A stretch of 64,000 nt of DNA from Prevotella sp. (GCA_016291495.1 JAEEXI010000011.1:17936-81935), one strand, 5' to 3'. Shown: positions 8,412 to 18,084, counted from the stretch's first letter. Numbers and translations are program-made. Notes: a model not told the origin generated them from the letters alone.

Positions 8412-8419
8412 TATGTTTG
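8412..8419 (+). promoter_or_regulatory. Probable -7 element for the DUF349 gene
   Basis: TATGTTTG lies 53 nt upstream of the ATG at 8472. No clean TTTG is seen at the expected -33 distance. Confidence 0.45.
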
Positions 8420-8471
8420 TACCTCAATTTGTGTGTACTAACCCATTTCATGAACTAAAAACAAGTAGACA

Positions 8472-10322
8472 ATGGACTCTCAAGAAAAAGCTCTCGAACA
8501 GGAGCAGAACGTAGAACAGAACGTGGTGGAAACAGAAGCAGCAACCCCCGCAGTAGAAACAGAGATACCTGTGGTGGAAGAAGCACCAGTGGTGGAAGAA
8601 GAACCGGAACCTGAGCGTAAGCAGTACCAGAACAAGAAAGAGGTACTGGCACGGGCACGTGAAATCGCCCAAGGGGAGGAGGCACCACAGAAGGAAGAGG
8701 TAGACTATTTGAAAACTGCCTTCTACAAACTCCATATCGCAGAGCGAGAGGCTCGTCTGAAAGAATATATCGATGGTGGCGGCGACCCCGAAACCTACCA
8801 GATTCTCCCTGATGTAGACGAAGAAGCCTTCAAGGCCGAAATGGGCATCATCAAGGAGAAACGTCAGAAACTCTTCAAGGAGCAAGAGCAGGAAAAGCAG
8901 GAAAACCTGCAGAAGAAGCTCAATATCATCGAGAAAATCAAGGGAATGGCGACCTCTCCCGAAGAGGCCAACAAGTCATATAAGGAGTTCAAGGCCCTGC
9001 AAGAGGAATGGAAGGAAATCAAGAACGTTCCTGCCGAGAAGGCCAATGAGCTCTGGCGCAACTACCAACTGTATGTGGAACAGTTCTATGACCTGCTGAA
9101 ACTCAACAGCGAGGCCCGCGAATACGACTTCAAGAAGAATCTGGAACTTAAGACCAAACTCTGTGAGGCAGCCGAGAAACTGGCCGACGAGACAGATGTC
9201 ATCAGCGCCTTCCACCAGTTGCAGAAACTGCATCAGGAATACCGTGAGACGGGTCCCGTAGCCAAGGAACTGCGTGAGGATATCTGGAACCGCTTCAAGG
9301 CAGCATCCACCGTCATCAACAAGCGCCATCAACAGCATTTTGAGGAACTGCGCGCCAAAGAGGAAGACAACCTTGCCCGCAAGACAGCCCTCTGTGAGAA
9401 AGTGGAGGCTATTGCCGCTGAGGAGAACAAAGGCAGCGGCGACTGGGAGCGTCACACCAAGGAAATCATCGACATTCAGGCAGAGTGGAAGAAGATCGGC
9501 TTTGCTCCACAGAAGATGAACGTCAAGATCTTCGAGCGTTTCCGTGCCGCCTGCGACAATTTCTTCGGACGCAAGGCAGAGTATTTCAAGGGACTCAAGG
9601 ACACCTTCAAGGAGAATGCCGAGAAGAAGCGCGCCCTCATCGAGAAGGCAAAGGCACTGCAAAACTCCACCGATTGGAAGTCGACCAGCGACAAACTCAT
9701 CAACCTGCAGAAGGAGTGGAAGACCATCGGCATGGTACCCAAGAAGTTGGGCGACCAGTTATGGGAGGAATTCCTAGGTACATGCAACAAGTTCTTCGAG
9801 GCCCGCAATGCCGCTGGAGGCGGTCGTGGCGAGGAGCGTCAGAACCTGGAGAAGAAGCGCGACGTCATCGAGCGACTGAAAGCCGTTGCCGAGGAGAAGG
9901 GTGAAAACCTGCAGGAGAAAGTACAGCAACTCGTAGAGGAATACCAGAGCATCGGACATGTGCCCTTCAAGGAAAAGGATAAGGTTTATGAAGAGTATCA
10001 TGCCGTCCTCGATAAACTATACAAAGACCTCAACATTACCGTTGCCAAGCGTCGCCTCTCGAAGTTCAAGGACAACCTGAAACAGGTGGCTGAGCGCGGA
10101 GAGAATGCACTCGACAACGAGCGCGCCCGTCTGATGCGCCAGTATGAGCAACTGAAGGCAGAGGTACAGACCTACGAGAACAACCTCGGCTTCCTCAATG
10201 CCTCCTCGAAGAAAGGAAACTCGCTCATCGACGAGATGAACCGCAAGGTACAGAAACTGAAAGACGAAGTGCAGCTCGTCCACGACAAGATCAAGGCTAT
10301 CGACGCTGAGAACAAGGAATAA
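8472..10322 (+). CDS. DUF349 repeat protein
   Basis: Soluble protein of 616 residues with an acidic, Glu/Val-rich N-terminal 60 residues. It then carries about five helical DUF349 repeats, each centred on a motif of the form EWKxIGxVPxxxxxxLWxxF (for example near 9000, 9240, 9485, 9715 and 9945). The rest is charged coiled coil. The family is widespread in Bacteroidota and its molecular role is not established, so none is assigned. It is monocistronic, bounded by its own promoter and a strong terminator shared with the convergent tRNA gene. Confidence 0.85.
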   Translation: MDSQEKALEQEQNVEQNVVETEAATPAVETEIPVVEEAPVVEEEPEPERKQYQNKKEVLARAREIAQGEEAPQKEEVDYLKTAFYKLHIAEREARLKEYIDGGGDPETYQILPDVDEEAFKAEMGIIKEKRQKLFKEQEQEKQENLQKKLNIIEKIKGMATSPEEANKSYKEFKALQEEWKEIKNVPAEKANELWRNYQLYVEQFYDLLKLNSEAREYDFKKNLELKTKLCEAAEKLADETDVISAFHQLQKLHQEYRETGPVAKELREDIWNRFKAASTVINKRHQQHFEELRAKEEDNLARKTALCEKVEAIAAEENKGSGDWERHTKEIIDIQAEWKKIGFAPQKMNVKIFERFRAACDNFFGRKAEYFKGLKDTFKENAEKKRALIEKAKALQNSTDWKSTSDKLINLQKEWKTIGMVPKKLGDQLWEEFLGTCNKFFEARNAAGGGRGEERQNLEKKRDVIERLKAVAEEKGENLQEKVQQLVEEYQSIGHVPFKEKDKVYEEYHAVLDKLYKDLNITVAKRRLSKFKDNLKQVAERGENALDNERARLMRQYEQLKAEVQTYENNLGFLNASSKKGNSLIDEMNRKVQKLKDEVQLVHDKIKAIDAENKE

Positions 10323-10326
10323 AAAG

Positions 10327-10352
10327 AAAGGCTTCCACCGTTGGAAGCCTTT
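10327..10352. terminator. Bidirectional terminator between the DUF349 gene and tRNA-Gln
   Basis: Stem AAAGGCTTCCA/TGGAAGCCTTT with a 4-nt loop, flanked by A-rich sequence on the left and T-rich on the right, so it works for both converging transcripts. Confidence 0.85.
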
Positions 10353-10362
10353 TTCTTTGCTG

Positions 10363-10433
10363 TTGGGGTACTCGGACTCGAACCAAGAATGACAGGACCA
10401 GAATCTGTAGTGTTACCATTACACCATACCCCA
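10363..10433 (-). tRNA. tRNA-Gln (anticodon CUG)
   Basis: Read on the minus strand, the acceptor stem TGGGGTA/TACCCCA, D arm TGGTGTAATGGTAACA, anticodon loop TTCTGGT and T arm TTGGTTCGAGTCCGAG form a 71-nt cloverleaf with discriminator A. CCA is not encoded. The anticodon stem has an A-C mismatch next to the loop. A promoter (TACCTTTG on the minus strand) sits 18 nt upstream and a terminator lies downstream. Confidence 0.93.
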
Positions 10434-10450
10434 ATTCTGTTTTGCGGATG

Positions 10451-10481
10451 CAAAGGTACGGCTTTTTTTGGAACCAGCAAA
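10451..10481 (-). promoter_or_regulatory. tRNA-Gln promoter
   Basis: On the minus strand, TTTG (10481-10478), a 19-nt spacer and TACCTTTG (10458-10451). Confidence 0.75.
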
Positions 10482-10520
10482 ACTTTTCCGGTATTTTTTT
10501 GCAAAAACTTAATACTTTGA

Positions 10521-10551
10521 TTGCAAGGTACTGATATTTTACCTATCTTTG
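10521..10551 (+). promoter_or_regulatory. Promoter of the TlpA-like gene
   Basis: TTG (10521-10523), a 20-nt spacer and TATCTTTG (10544-10551), 26 nt before the ATG at 10578. This decides the start in favour of 10578 over an in-frame TTG at 10521 that overlaps the promoter. Confidence 0.7.
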
Positions 10552-10577
10552 CAACGAGAATCACAGAAGAGAAACGT

Positions 10578-12620
10578 ATGAAGAAACTATTAACAACTAT
10601 TCTATTTGCCATTGTTGTCTTACCAACGCAAGCACAATCCAAAACATGGAACGAGACCGTAACAGGAATGAATGGACATGACGCAAACGCGTTACCTGTC
10701 GGCATTACCGATACCTACTGGCGCGACAACCAGACGGGTGACTGGCTGATTGGCTTTACACCGAAAAGCGTTATCTATAACAACAAGGTGTGGAGCATCG
10801 TCAGTCAAATGGAGAAGAAAGACGATTATACATTCACACTTAACGACGGGACGACCATCAAGGTCGGCAAGATGAAGAAAGGCTGTCGCAATATTGCCAT
10901 CGGTAGCAGGAAACCCGTTACGTGCAGTCCTATCACAGGCGCCACCCTACCCGACTATCCCACAAAGGACATCCGCAAAGGCTTCGTCGACAATGGCTAC
11001 CGTGCAACGGACAGCGTGACCATTGTCGGTTGGCTGAAGGACATGCCCGAGCAGGCATGGAAAAAGGGAAAGGAGTTTGAAGTCAGTTTCGAAGGCATCA
11101 TTACAGACAAACAAGAGAATGCCTTTGCGAAGATGGACCCCATCGGACGGTTCACCATCAAAATGCCACTGCTCAACTCGACACAGGTATTCCTTGACTG
11201 GGGGCGTACTACCAAGAGCACCATCCTCGAACCTGGCAAGACCTACTTCTTCCTCAACGACTTCAAGACCGGGCAGATGTTGTGGATGGGCGACGACGTA
11301 CGCATACAGAACGAACTGCTGGCCTATCCCCACGACTGGAACAACGACCGGATAGAACATGCAGACGAGGGCAAGATTACAGCCATGCAGTTCAAGGCTA
11401 TAACCGATAGCAGCCGTGCCGCCAGTCTGGCAAAACTCGAAGAGACCATCCTGAAGCACCCCAACCTCTCACAGCGATACATTGATTACCTGAAAGGGTA
11501 TTATCAGACGTCACAGGGAGAGTCGATGATGCAGGCCCGCTTCTCCATGCCTTCCCGCGAACTGCCTCAGGAGTATATGGACTACGTAGGCAAGGAACTC
11601 TGGCGCAAGGCCGTCAAGCCCTATACGCTCTATCGCGACTTTGGCACGTTCTTACGCGACTATATGGACCAATTGCACGATACCCACCGAACGAATAAAG
11701 GCGAAGAAACCGTAGAGGCCATCCGACGACTAGAGCAACAAGGACTTGCCGAACCGACTGCTGAGGAGTCGGAAGCATTGAATGTCTATGTACCGATGAT
11801 GAATGAACTGGAAGCCAACCTGCGCAATGCCAAGGGCGGCGAGATGATTGACTCGCTGGTCAACGCCTTCAACACCCATCCCACCGTCGAGAAAGTCTAT
11901 AACCTATTCAACCGTATCGGCGACCCTCTCAGAAACGAGCTAGCCACCATGGTACTCCGCGACAACCTCATCCTCATCGATTCCGTAGGCTGTGACCAGA
12001 ACCTGCGCGACATTTACCTGGCCCGCTACCTCTACAAACAGATAGACATTACCCGCCAGCCCCTCGAGCCTGCCTTGATGACATTTGCCGAGCAGAACAT
12101 CCAACTGCCCGCCGCCCTCGCCATTCTCAAGACACAGGACGACAAATACCTCGCCATTAAGAACATGGACGTGTCGCAATTGGCAAAGCTCAACACCGGA
12201 GACGACGTGGCTGGCATGAGCGATGGCGAGAAGATGCTACGCAAGATTTGCGAACCATACAAGGGCAAAATCATCCTACTCGATGTCTGGGGAACGTGGT
12301 GCGGACCCTGTAAGGAACTGCTGTCACACTCCCAGCAGGAGTACGAGCGACTGAAGGACTACGACCTCGTCTACCTCTATCTTGCCAACCGCTCCAGCAA
12401 CGAGTCGTGGAAAAGCGTCATCAAGGAATACAACATCGTGGGCGACAACGTTGTTCACTACAACCTGCCCGAAGACCAGCAGACCGCCATCGAGCACTAC
12501 TTGAGCGTTCACGCCTTCCCCACCTACAAGCTCATTGACCGCAACGGCAACGTCCTGGATATCGACGTAAATGTTCGCGACCTTGAAAGCCTCGCCCGTT
12601 TATTGGAAAAGATAAAATAG
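10578..12620 (+). CDS. Secreted TlpA-like thioredoxin-fold protein
   Basis: Periplasmic protein of 680 residues. A signal peptide (KKLLTTILFAIVVLPTQAQ) is followed by a long N-terminal region of about 540 residues with no recognised domain. The C-terminal thioredoxin/AhpC-TSA domain has the active site WCGPCK at residues 574-579. Such large TlpA/ResA-like proteins are common in Bacteroidales and are thought to reduce or shuffle disulfides in envelope proteins; the partner here is unknown. The gene is monocistronic. No terminator was recognised in the short sequence after the stop. Confidence 0.85.
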   Translation: MKKLLTTILFAIVVLPTQAQSKTWNETVTGMNGHDANALPVGITDTYWRDNQTGDWLIGFTPKSVIYNNKVWSIVSQMEKKDDYTFTLNDGTTIKVGKMKKGCRNIAIGSRKPVTCSPITGATLPDYPTKDIRKGFVDNGYRATDSVTIVGWLKDMPEQAWKKGKEFEVSFEGIITDKQENAFAKMDPIGRFTIKMPLLNSTQVFLDWGRTTKSTILEPGKTYFFLNDFKTGQMLWMGDDVRIQNELLAYPHDWNNDRIEHADEGKITAMQFKAITDSSRAASLAKLEETILKHPNLSQRYIDYLKGYYQTSQGESMMQARFSMPSRELPQEYMDYVGKELWRKAVKPYTLYRDFGTFLRDYMDQLHDTHRTNKGEETVEAIRRLEQQGLAEPTAEESEALNVYVPMMNELEANLRNAKGGEMIDSLVNAFNTHPTVEKVYNLFNRIGDPLRNELATMVLRDNLILIDSVGCDQNLRDIYLARYLYKQIDITRQPLEPALMTFAEQNIQLPAALAILKTQDDKYLAIKNMDVSQLAKLNTGDDVAGMSDGEKMLRKICEPYKGKIILLDVWGTWCGPCKELLSHSQQEYERLKDYDLVYLYLANRSSNESWKSVIKEYNIVGDNVVHYNLPEDQQTAIEHYLSVHAFPTYKLIDRNGNVLDIDVNVRDLESLARLLEKIK

Positions 12621-12694
12621 CCGACAATCCAAAAAATGTTAGCCGGACAAAAGAAATCTCACCCAGAAATAAATTGAAAATTATCCCGAAATCA

Positions 12695-12726
12695 TTTGGA
12701 AATTGACGGGAAAAAGTGTATCTTTG
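12695..12726 (+). promoter_or_regulatory. Promoter upstream of the 11-nt repeat leader
   Basis: TTTG (12695-12698), 20 nt, TATCTTTG (12719-12726). It lies more than 300 nt upstream of the DUF6266-like gene, so the repeats at 12804-12944 should be transcribed. Confidence 0.8.
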
Positions 12727-12740
12727 CATCATCAAACAGA

Positions 12741-12780
12741 GGGTTATAACAATCCCTGCAAAACAAAGATTCTATAACCC
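12741..12780 (+). promoter_or_regulatory. 5'-leader hairpin
   Basis: GGGTTATA (12741-12748) pairs with TATAACCC (12773-12780), an 8-bp stem with a 24-nt loop, just after the predicted transcription start. Confidence 0.5.
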
Positions 12781-12792
12781 GAAAAACCAAAA

Positions 12793-12879
12793 ATGACTCC
12801 AGACCAACTCTATACCAAGTCTATACCAACTCTATACCAACGCTATAGTACCTCAAGGTTTCCTCCCGGTTTCCTCTAG
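12793..12879 (+). CDS. Possible 28-aa leader peptide within the repeat region
   Basis: ATG at 12793 opens a 28-codon frame (starting MTPDQLYTKS) that reads through the first repeat family and stops in the second. It lies on a predicted transcript, but no ribosome-binding site or homologue supports it. It may be chance. Confidence 0.2.
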   Translation: MTPDQLYTKSIPTLYQRYSTSRFPPGFL

Positions 12880-12944
12880 GGTTCCTCCAAGGATGCTCTA
12901 GGGATGCTCTAGGGATACTCTAGGAATGCTCTATGTTCTCTCTA
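12804..12944 (+). repeat. 12-copy 11-nt tandem repeat in the leader of the DUF6266-like gene
   Basis: Four units of the form CCAA-nn-CTATA (12804-12847) are followed by 9 unrelated bases. Then come eight units of 11 nt (12857-12944) drifting from GGTTTCCTCCC to GGGATGCTCTA. The period is exactly 11 in both blocks although the unit sequences differ. Together with the hairpin above, this fills the 423-base gap between 12621 and 13043. Confidence 0.9.
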
Positions 12945-13043
12945 TGTACAGAGGTATGAGTAAGGTATGAGATAAGCCGGAGGAAGATAGGAGGCAACTC
13001 GGAAGAAGGTCTTGGGTAAGTACGACTAAAAACAGAAAAGAAT

Positions 13044-13646
13044 ATGGCAAATTATCGAGGTGAAAAGAAAAGCGGAAAGATGGGCGACGTGATTTACAGT
13101 TCATGGAACGGTCGGCCCTATGTACGTCGGCGCCCTGAGTCAGTGGCTAACCCACAGACCAAGGCCCAGCAGGCTCATCGCCATGCCTTTGCAGAGGTAT
13201 CGCGCCTGTCGTCAGCCATGAAGGAGGGTCACAAGATAGGGCTTCACTATCTGGCTGTGCGTGAGAAACTCAACACCCACAGTGTTTTCAAGCGGCTCAA
13301 CAAGAACTGCTTTGGTGCCGACGGCATCGACTATTCCCGCATACTGATCAGCAAGGGCTCCGTGTCCGGTTTCAGCATCACCTCTGCCGAGGTCGATGCG
13401 CAAGGTATCGTCCGCGTAACGTTCGAGGGTAACGGCACGCCGGAAAACAGTCGCGACGAGTTCTATCTTTTCGTCTTCTGTCCCGACCTGCACAACGGTC
13501 TTCCCATTGCCCCCGTAAGTCGCACCGTCGGTTTCGTCAGCGCTCCCATCCTTGAGGAGTGGAAAGGTCACACCCTTCACCTCTATGCCTTTATGCGGAA
13601 CAGCAAGGGCCATACCTCCAACACCGTCTATGTCGGTCAGTTTTAA
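13044..13646 (+). CDS. DUF6266-like protein of unknown function
   Basis: The 200-residue soluble protein has no signal peptide. The basic N-terminus (KKSGKMGDVIYSSWNGRPY, then VRRRPESVANPQTKAQ) is followed by a helical segment and a beta-rich C-terminal half ending in NTVYVGQF. The N-terminal GKxGxxxxxxWxGxxxxR pattern and the overall layout recall the DUF6266 family of Bacteroidota, whose function is unknown; this assignment is moderate. It stands alone behind a 300-nt leader made largely of 11-nt repeats. Confidence 0.7.
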   Translation: MANYRGEKKSGKMGDVIYSSWNGRPYVRRRPESVANPQTKAQQAHRHAFAEVSRLSSAMKEGHKIGLHYLAVREKLNTHSVFKRLNKNCFGADGIDYSRILISKGSVSGFSITSAEVDAQGIVRVTFEGNGTPENSRDEFYLFVFCPDLHNGLPIAPVSRTVGFVSAPILEEWKGHTLHLYAFMRNSKGHTSNTVYVGQF

Positions 13647-13753
13647 TTACACTACAAATTAAATAGCTAAATATATTTGCATTTTCACTCACTATTTTGA
13701 ACCTATGACTGCGTCTAAGGTACTTCCGTTTGAAAATAAAAACAAGTTTTTCT

Positions 13754-13784
13754 TTTGTATTTTACTCACTTATTCGTACCTTTG
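13754..13784 (+). promoter_or_regulatory. rsfS-ftsH-cdsA promoter
   Basis: TTTG (13754-13757), 19 nt, TACCTTTG (13777-13784). The ATG of rsfS is 24 nt further on. Confidence 0.8.
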
Positions 13785-13808
13785 CACCTAATATTATTAT
13801 TTATTTAA

Positions 13809-14168
13809 ATGGAAGTAGCATCTCAATTAGTAGATACCATCGTTAAAGGAATACAAGAGAAGAAAGGAACGAACATTGTCGTTGCCAACCTGAACAGCAT
13901 AGAAGGGGCTATCTGCCACTATTTCGTCATCTGTCAAGGCAACTCCCCCTCGCAGGTGGAGGCTATTGTCGAGTCGGTAGGCGAGTTCGCACGAAAAGAG
14001 CAGGAGGAGAAGCCCACGGCCGTCGCCGGACTGGAGAATGCACAGTGGGTGGCTATGGACTATACGGACGTCATGGTGCACGTCTTTCTGCCGGACGTCC
14101 GTGAATACTACGACTTGGAGCATCTGTGGGAGGATGCCGGCCTGACCCATATTCCTGACCTTGATTAG
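13809..14168 (+). CDS. rsfS: Ribosome silencing factor RsfS
   Basis: Binds ribosomal protein uL14 on the 50S subunit and blocks subunit joining when nutrients are low. The 119 residues match the family: VDTIVKGIQEKKG at the N-terminus, the core HYFVICQGNSPSQVEAI, and C-terminal DYTDVMVHVFLPDVREYYDLEHLW. It is the first gene of an operon with ftsH (10 nt later) and cdsA, the usual order in Bacteroidales. Confidence 0.95.
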   Translation: MEVASQLVDTIVKGIQEKKGTNIVVANLNSIEGAICHYFVICQGNSPSQVEAIVESVGEFARKEQEEKPTAVAGLENAQWVAMDYTDVMVHVFLPDVREYYDLEHLWEDAGLTHIPDLD

Positions 14169-14178
14169 AAAAAGCAGT

Positions 14179-16233
14179 ATGAACAAGAAACCTATTAATA
14201 ACGACCCTAAGATGAATATGCCTAAGTTCAATATGAGCTGGATATACATCTTGGCCATTGTCCTCCTCGGGGTACTTTATTTTACCCAGGGCAACGAGAA
14301 CTCCAGTGTAACGACCACCACGTCGTACAGCAATTTCAAGACGTGGGTGATGAAGGGCTATGCCTCGAAGATTGTGGTCAACAAGAATACGAACACCCTG
14401 CAGATGTACGTCAAGCCGGAACATATCCGTGACGTGTTCCACCAAGGGGTGAAAGCCACGGGTAAAGAGCCCAGTGTGGAAGTTGACTTCGGTTCCGTAG
14501 ACCAGGTGGAGCTGTTTATCAATCAGGCCCGCGAACAGAAGAAGTTCAGCGGTGAACTGGCCTATGACAACCGTCATGAGAGTGAGTTCATGAACTCGTT
14601 GGTTATGAACGTGCTGTTCTTCGGTGGCATTATCCTCGTATGGATTTTCATCATGCGCCGCATGGGTGGCGGCGGCATGGCAGGCGGTGGAGGCATCTTC
14701 AGCGTCGGCAAGTCGAAGGCACAGATGTATGAGAAGGGCGGTGAACTGGGCATCACGTTCAAGGACGTGGCCGGTCAGGCTGGTGCCAAGCAGGAGATGC
14801 AGGAGATTGTAGACTTCCTGAAGAATCCGCAGAAATATACGGACCTGGGCGGTAAGATTCCCAAGGGAGCCTTGCTGGTAGGTCCTCCGGGAACGGGTAA
14901 GACGCTGTTGGCCAAGGCTGTTGCCGGTGAGGCTGGCGTACCATTCTTCTCAATGAGCGGTTCCGACTTCGTGGAGATGTTTGTAGGTGTAGGTGCCAGT
15001 CGTGTGCGTGACTTGTTCCAGCAGGCAAAGTCGAAGGCGCCCTGTATCATCTTCATCGACGAGATAGACGCTGTGGGACGTGCCCGTTCGAAGAATCCCG
15101 CTATGGGCGGCAACGACGAGCGTGAGAATACGCTGAATGCACTGTTGACGGAGATGGACGGTTTCGGTACGAACAGCGGTATCATCACCCTGGCTGCCAC
15201 GAACCGCGCCGATATGTTGGACTCTGCCTTGCTCCGTGCCGGTCGTTTCGATCGTCAGATACACGTTGACCTGCCCGACCTGAACGAGCGTAAGGAGGTA
15301 TTTATGGTACACCTGAAGCCTTTGAAGCTGGACGACAGTGTGGATGTGGACTTCCTGGCCCGTCAGACGCCAGGTTTCTCCGGTGCCGATATCGCCAATG
15401 TATGTAACGAGGCAGCCCTGATAGCCGCCCGCCATAACCGTCAGAACGTAGGGAAGCAGGACTTTCTGGATGCCGTCGACCGTATCATCGGTGGTCTGGA
15501 GAAGAAGACGAAGGTGATGACGGAGTCGGAGAAGCGCAGTATTGCCATCCATGAGGCAGGGCACGCCACCATCTCGTGGTTTACGGAGTTTGCCAATCCG
15601 TTGGTGAAGGTGTCTATTGTTCCCCGCGGACAGGCATTGGGTGCCGCCTGGTATCTGCCAGAGGAGCGTGTGCTGCAGACCAAGGAGGCGATGCTCGACG
15701 AAATGTGTTCGCTCTTGGGCGGTCGTGCTGCCGAGGAGCTCTTCATCGGGCATATCTCCACGGGTGCGATGAACGACCTGGAGCGTACTACCAAGCAGGC
15801 GTACGGCATGATTGCCTATGCCGGTATGAGTGACAAGCTGCCTAACATCTGCTATTATAACAATAACGAGTATTCCTTCCAGCGTCCTTACTCTGAGACT
15901 ACTGCAAAGCTCATGGATGAAGAGGTGCTGAAGATGATCAACGAACAGTATGAGCGTGCCAAGCAGATTCTGACAGAGCACAAAGAGGGTCATGCCCGTC
16001 TGGCTCAGTTGTTGATTGACCGTGAGGTGATCTTCGCCGACGACGTGGAGGAAATCTTCGGCAAGCGTCCTTGGACCAGTCGTGCAGAGGAGTTGCTGGA
16101 AGCCCAGCAGCGTGCCGAGGCAGAGCGTATGGCAGAGGAGAGAGCCAAGGAGCTGGGACTCATCCCAGAGAAGCCTGAGAACTCGGAGCCCTCAGAAGAG
16201 TCGGAAACCCCATCTAACGATACAAACCTATGA
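14179..16233 (+). CDS. ftsH: ATP-dependent zinc metalloprotease FtsH
   Basis: Membrane-anchored hexameric AAA+ protease that degrades misfolded membrane proteins and regulators. The 684 residues show a first membrane helix at about 20-35, an FtsH extracellular domain, and a second helix at about 140-157. Then come the AAA domain with Walker A GPPGTGKT (235-242), Walker B IIFIDEID, and the arginine-finger region [10 protein letters not shown], followed by the zinc site HEAGH (458-462). The ATG at 14179 (MNKKPINND) fits better than an in-frame TTG at 14161 inside rsfS. It overlaps cdsA by 4 bases. The C-terminal tail is Glu-rich. Confidence 0.97.
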   Translation: MNKKPINNDPKMNMPKFNMSWIYILAIVLLGVLYFTQGNENSSVTTTTSYSNFKTWVMKGYASKIVVNKNTNTLQMYVKPEHIRDVFHQGVKATGKEPSVEVDFGSVDQVELFINQAREQKKFSGELAYDNRHESEFMNSLVMNVLFFGGIILVWIFIMRRMGGGGMAGGGGIFSVGKSKAQMYEKGGELGITFKDVAGQAGAKQEMQEIVDFLKNPQKYTDLGGKIPKGALLVGPPGTGKTLLAKAVAGEAGVPFFSMSGSDFVEMFVGVGASRVRDLFQQAKSKAPCIIFIDEIDAVGRARSKNPAMGGNDERENTLNALLTEMDGFGTNSGIITLAATNRADMLDSALLRAGRFDRQIHVDLPDLNERKEVFMVHLKPLKLDDSVDVDFLARQTPGFSGADIANVCNEAALIAARHNRQNVGKQDFLDAVDRIIGGLEKKTKVMTESEKRSIAIHEAGHATISWFTEFANPLVKVSIVPRGQALGAAWYLPEERVLQTKEAMLDEMCSLLGGRAAEELFIGHISTGAMNDLERTTKQAYGMIAYAGMSDKLPNICYYNNNEYSFQRPYSETTAKLMDEEVLKMINEQYERAKQILTEHKEGHARLAQLLIDREVIFADDVEEIFGKRPWTSRAEELLEAQQRAEAERMAEERAKELGLIPEKPENSEPSEESETPSNDTNL

Positions 16234-17114
16234 ATAACTTCATTGTCAGAACCATTACGGGCATCATCTTTGTCGCAGCCATCGTATCGTGTTTCCTGCG
16301 ACCTGAGGCGATGGTCCTGTTGTTTTCCATCGTCACTGGACTGACCGTCTGGGAGTTTACGGGACTGGTCAACGAACGGCCTGGAGTAACCATCAACCGC
16401 TTTATCTGTACGGTGGCAGGCGTGTATTTCTTCTTCGCCATGACCTACTATTGCAGCGACATCTATGGCGGAGCCGCCAAATCGGTGGTGTTCATCCCTT
16501 ACCTGATTACCATTGTCTATCTGTTGGTGGCAGAGCTCTATCTGAAACAGGCCGACCCTATCAACAACTGGGCATACACGATGCTCTCACAGATGTATGT
16601 CGCCCTGCCCTTCTCGCTGCTCAACGTGCTTGCCTTCACGGCATCGCCTGAGGGGCTGGTAGTCTTCAACCCCATGCTGCCGCTGTCGGTATTCATCTTC
16701 CTATGGATGAACGACACGGGAGCCTATTGCGTGGGCTCGCTGATAGGCCGGCACAAGCTCTTCCCCCGAATTTCTCCGGGTAAGTCATGGGAAGGAAGCG
16801 TCGGTGGAGCCATCGTCGTACTGTTGGTAGCCTACGGCATCAGCATCCTTGACAATGGCGGACTCTATCTACAGGACATCGGTATCAAGCCCTGCGGTAT
16901 GCTGTCGATGCCACAATGGTTAGGACTGGGACTGGTCGTCGTGGTCTTCGGCACCTGGGGCGACTTGGTGGAGAGTCTTTTCAAGCGCACCTTGGGTATC
17001 AAGGACAGTGGCAGCATCCTGCCTGGTCATGGCGGTATGCTCGACCGTTTTGACTCTTCGCTGCTTGCCATTCCGGCAGCCGTCGTATATCTGTACACTA
17101 TATCATTATTCTAA
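16230..17114 (+). CDS. cdsA: Phosphatidate cytidylyltransferase (CDP-diglyceride synthase)
   Basis: Integral membrane enzyme making CDP-diacylglycerol from phosphatidate and CTP, the entry point for phospholipid synthesis. The 294 residues have about eight hydrophobic segments. The C-terminal signature runs from SLFKRTLGIKDSG to LPGHGGMLDRFDS, with the KD and DR metal-binding pairs intact. It starts with an ATGA overlap of the ftsH stop, implying translational coupling. The secreted cellulase gene begins one base after its stop codon. Confidence 0.95.
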   Translation: MNNFIVRTITGIIFVAAIVSCFLRPEAMVLLFSIVTGLTVWEFTGLVNERPGVTINRFICTVAGVYFFFAMTYYCSDIYGGAAKSVVFIPYLITIVYLLVAELYLKQADPINNWAYTMLSQMYVALPFSLLNVLAFTASPEGLVVFNPMLPLSVFIFLWMNDTGAYCVGSLIGRHKLFPRISPGKSWEGSVGGAIVVLLVAYGISILDNGGLYLQDIGIKPCGMLSMPQWLGLGLVVVVFGTWGDLVESLFKRTLGIKDSGSILPGHGGMLDRFDSSLLAIPAAVVYLYTISLF

Positions 17115-17115
17115 T

Positions 17116-18072
17116 ATGAAAAAACTATTATCTGTTATCCTTTTAGCCATTGGCATCGCCAATACTGCCAATGCCGCCGACCCTGTGAAACAATGGGGGC
17201 AGTTACAAGTGAAGGGTGCTCAGCTGTGTGACCAGAACGGCAAGCCCGTCATTCTTAGAGGTGTTAGTTTCGGCTGGCATAACATCTGGCCCCGTTTCTA
17301 TAACAAGAAGGCCGTCAAGACCTTGAAAGAAGACTGGAACGCCAGTGTTGTCCGTGCCGCTATGGGCATCATGATTGAGGACAACTATCTGGAGAACCCT
17401 TCTTTTGCCCTGGAGTGCATGACCAACGTCATCGAGGCAGCCATCAAGAACAACGTCTATGTCATTATCGACTGGCACTCCCACCAGATGAAGACGGCCG
17501 AGGCGAAGAAGTTCTTTGGCCAGATGGCACAGAAATACGGCAAGTATCCCCACGTCATCTATGAGATTTACAACGAGCCTATAGAAGACACTTGGGCAGA
17601 CTTGAAGAAATATGCCACAGAGGTGATTGGTGAGATTCGCAAGTACGACCCCGACAACATCGTGCTGGTGGGCTGTCCCCACTGGGATCAAGACATCCAC
17701 CTTGTGGCTGAGAGTCCACTGACAGGCTTCAAGAATATCATGTACACCGTCCATTTCTATGCTGCTACCCATGGTGACGACCTGCGCAACCGCATGGAGG
17801 CTGCCGTGCAGAAGGGTATTCCCGTATTCATCTCAGAGAGTGGAGCCACAGAGGCATCGGGTGACGGCAAGATAGACCCCGAGAGCGAAGAGCAGTGGAT
17901 TCAGTTGTGCGAACGTTTGGGAGTCAGTTGGATTTGCTGGTCTATCAGCGACAAGAACGAGAGCTGTTCGATGCTCCTACCCCGTGCTACCGCTACAGGT
18001 CCCTGGCCAGACGATGTCATCAAGGTATATGGCAAACTCGTCAAGAACCTGCTTCGGAAGTATAACAAGTAA
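17116..18072 (+). CDS. Secreted endoglucanase, GH5 family
   Basis: Hydrolyses beta-1,4-glucan (cellulose, possibly mixed-linkage glucan). The 318 residues have a signal peptide (KKLLSVILLAIGIANTANA) and one GH5 catalytic barrel with no carbohydrate-binding module. Motifs are LRGVSFGWH, IDWHSH, the acid/base EIYNEP (Glu154) and the nucleophile FISESGA (Glu241). The layout resembles subfamily GH5_2, which is inference. The ATG at 17116 is one base after cdsA, so this glycan-degrading enzyme appears to be co-transcribed with a ribosome/protease/lipid operon. A strong terminator follows. Confidence 0.92.
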   Translation: MKKLLSVILLAIGIANTANAADPVKQWGQLQVKGAQLCDQNGKPVILRGVSFGWHNIWPRFYNKKAVKTLKEDWNASVVRAAMGIMIEDNYLENPSFALECMTNVIEAAIKNNVYVIIDWHSHQMKTAEAKKFFGQMAQKYGKYPHVIYEIYNEPIEDTWADLKKYATEVIGEIRKYDPDNIVLVGCPHWDQDIHLVAESPLTGFKNIMYTVHFYAATHGDDLRNRMEAAVQKGIPVFISESGATEASGDGKIDPESEEQWIQLCERLGVSWICWSISDKNESCSMLLPRATATGPWPDDVIKVYGKLVKNLLRKYNK

Positions 18073-18084
18073 GAGGAGACAAAG

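Noticed and set aside
12804..12944. CRISPR array
   Set aside because: The 11-nt units are contiguous with no spacers, and no cas genes are present.
14950..15993. 347-codon open frame antisense to ftsH
   Set aside because: Shadow of a strongly codon-biased gene; low-complexity Leu/His/Val composition and no recognisable domain.
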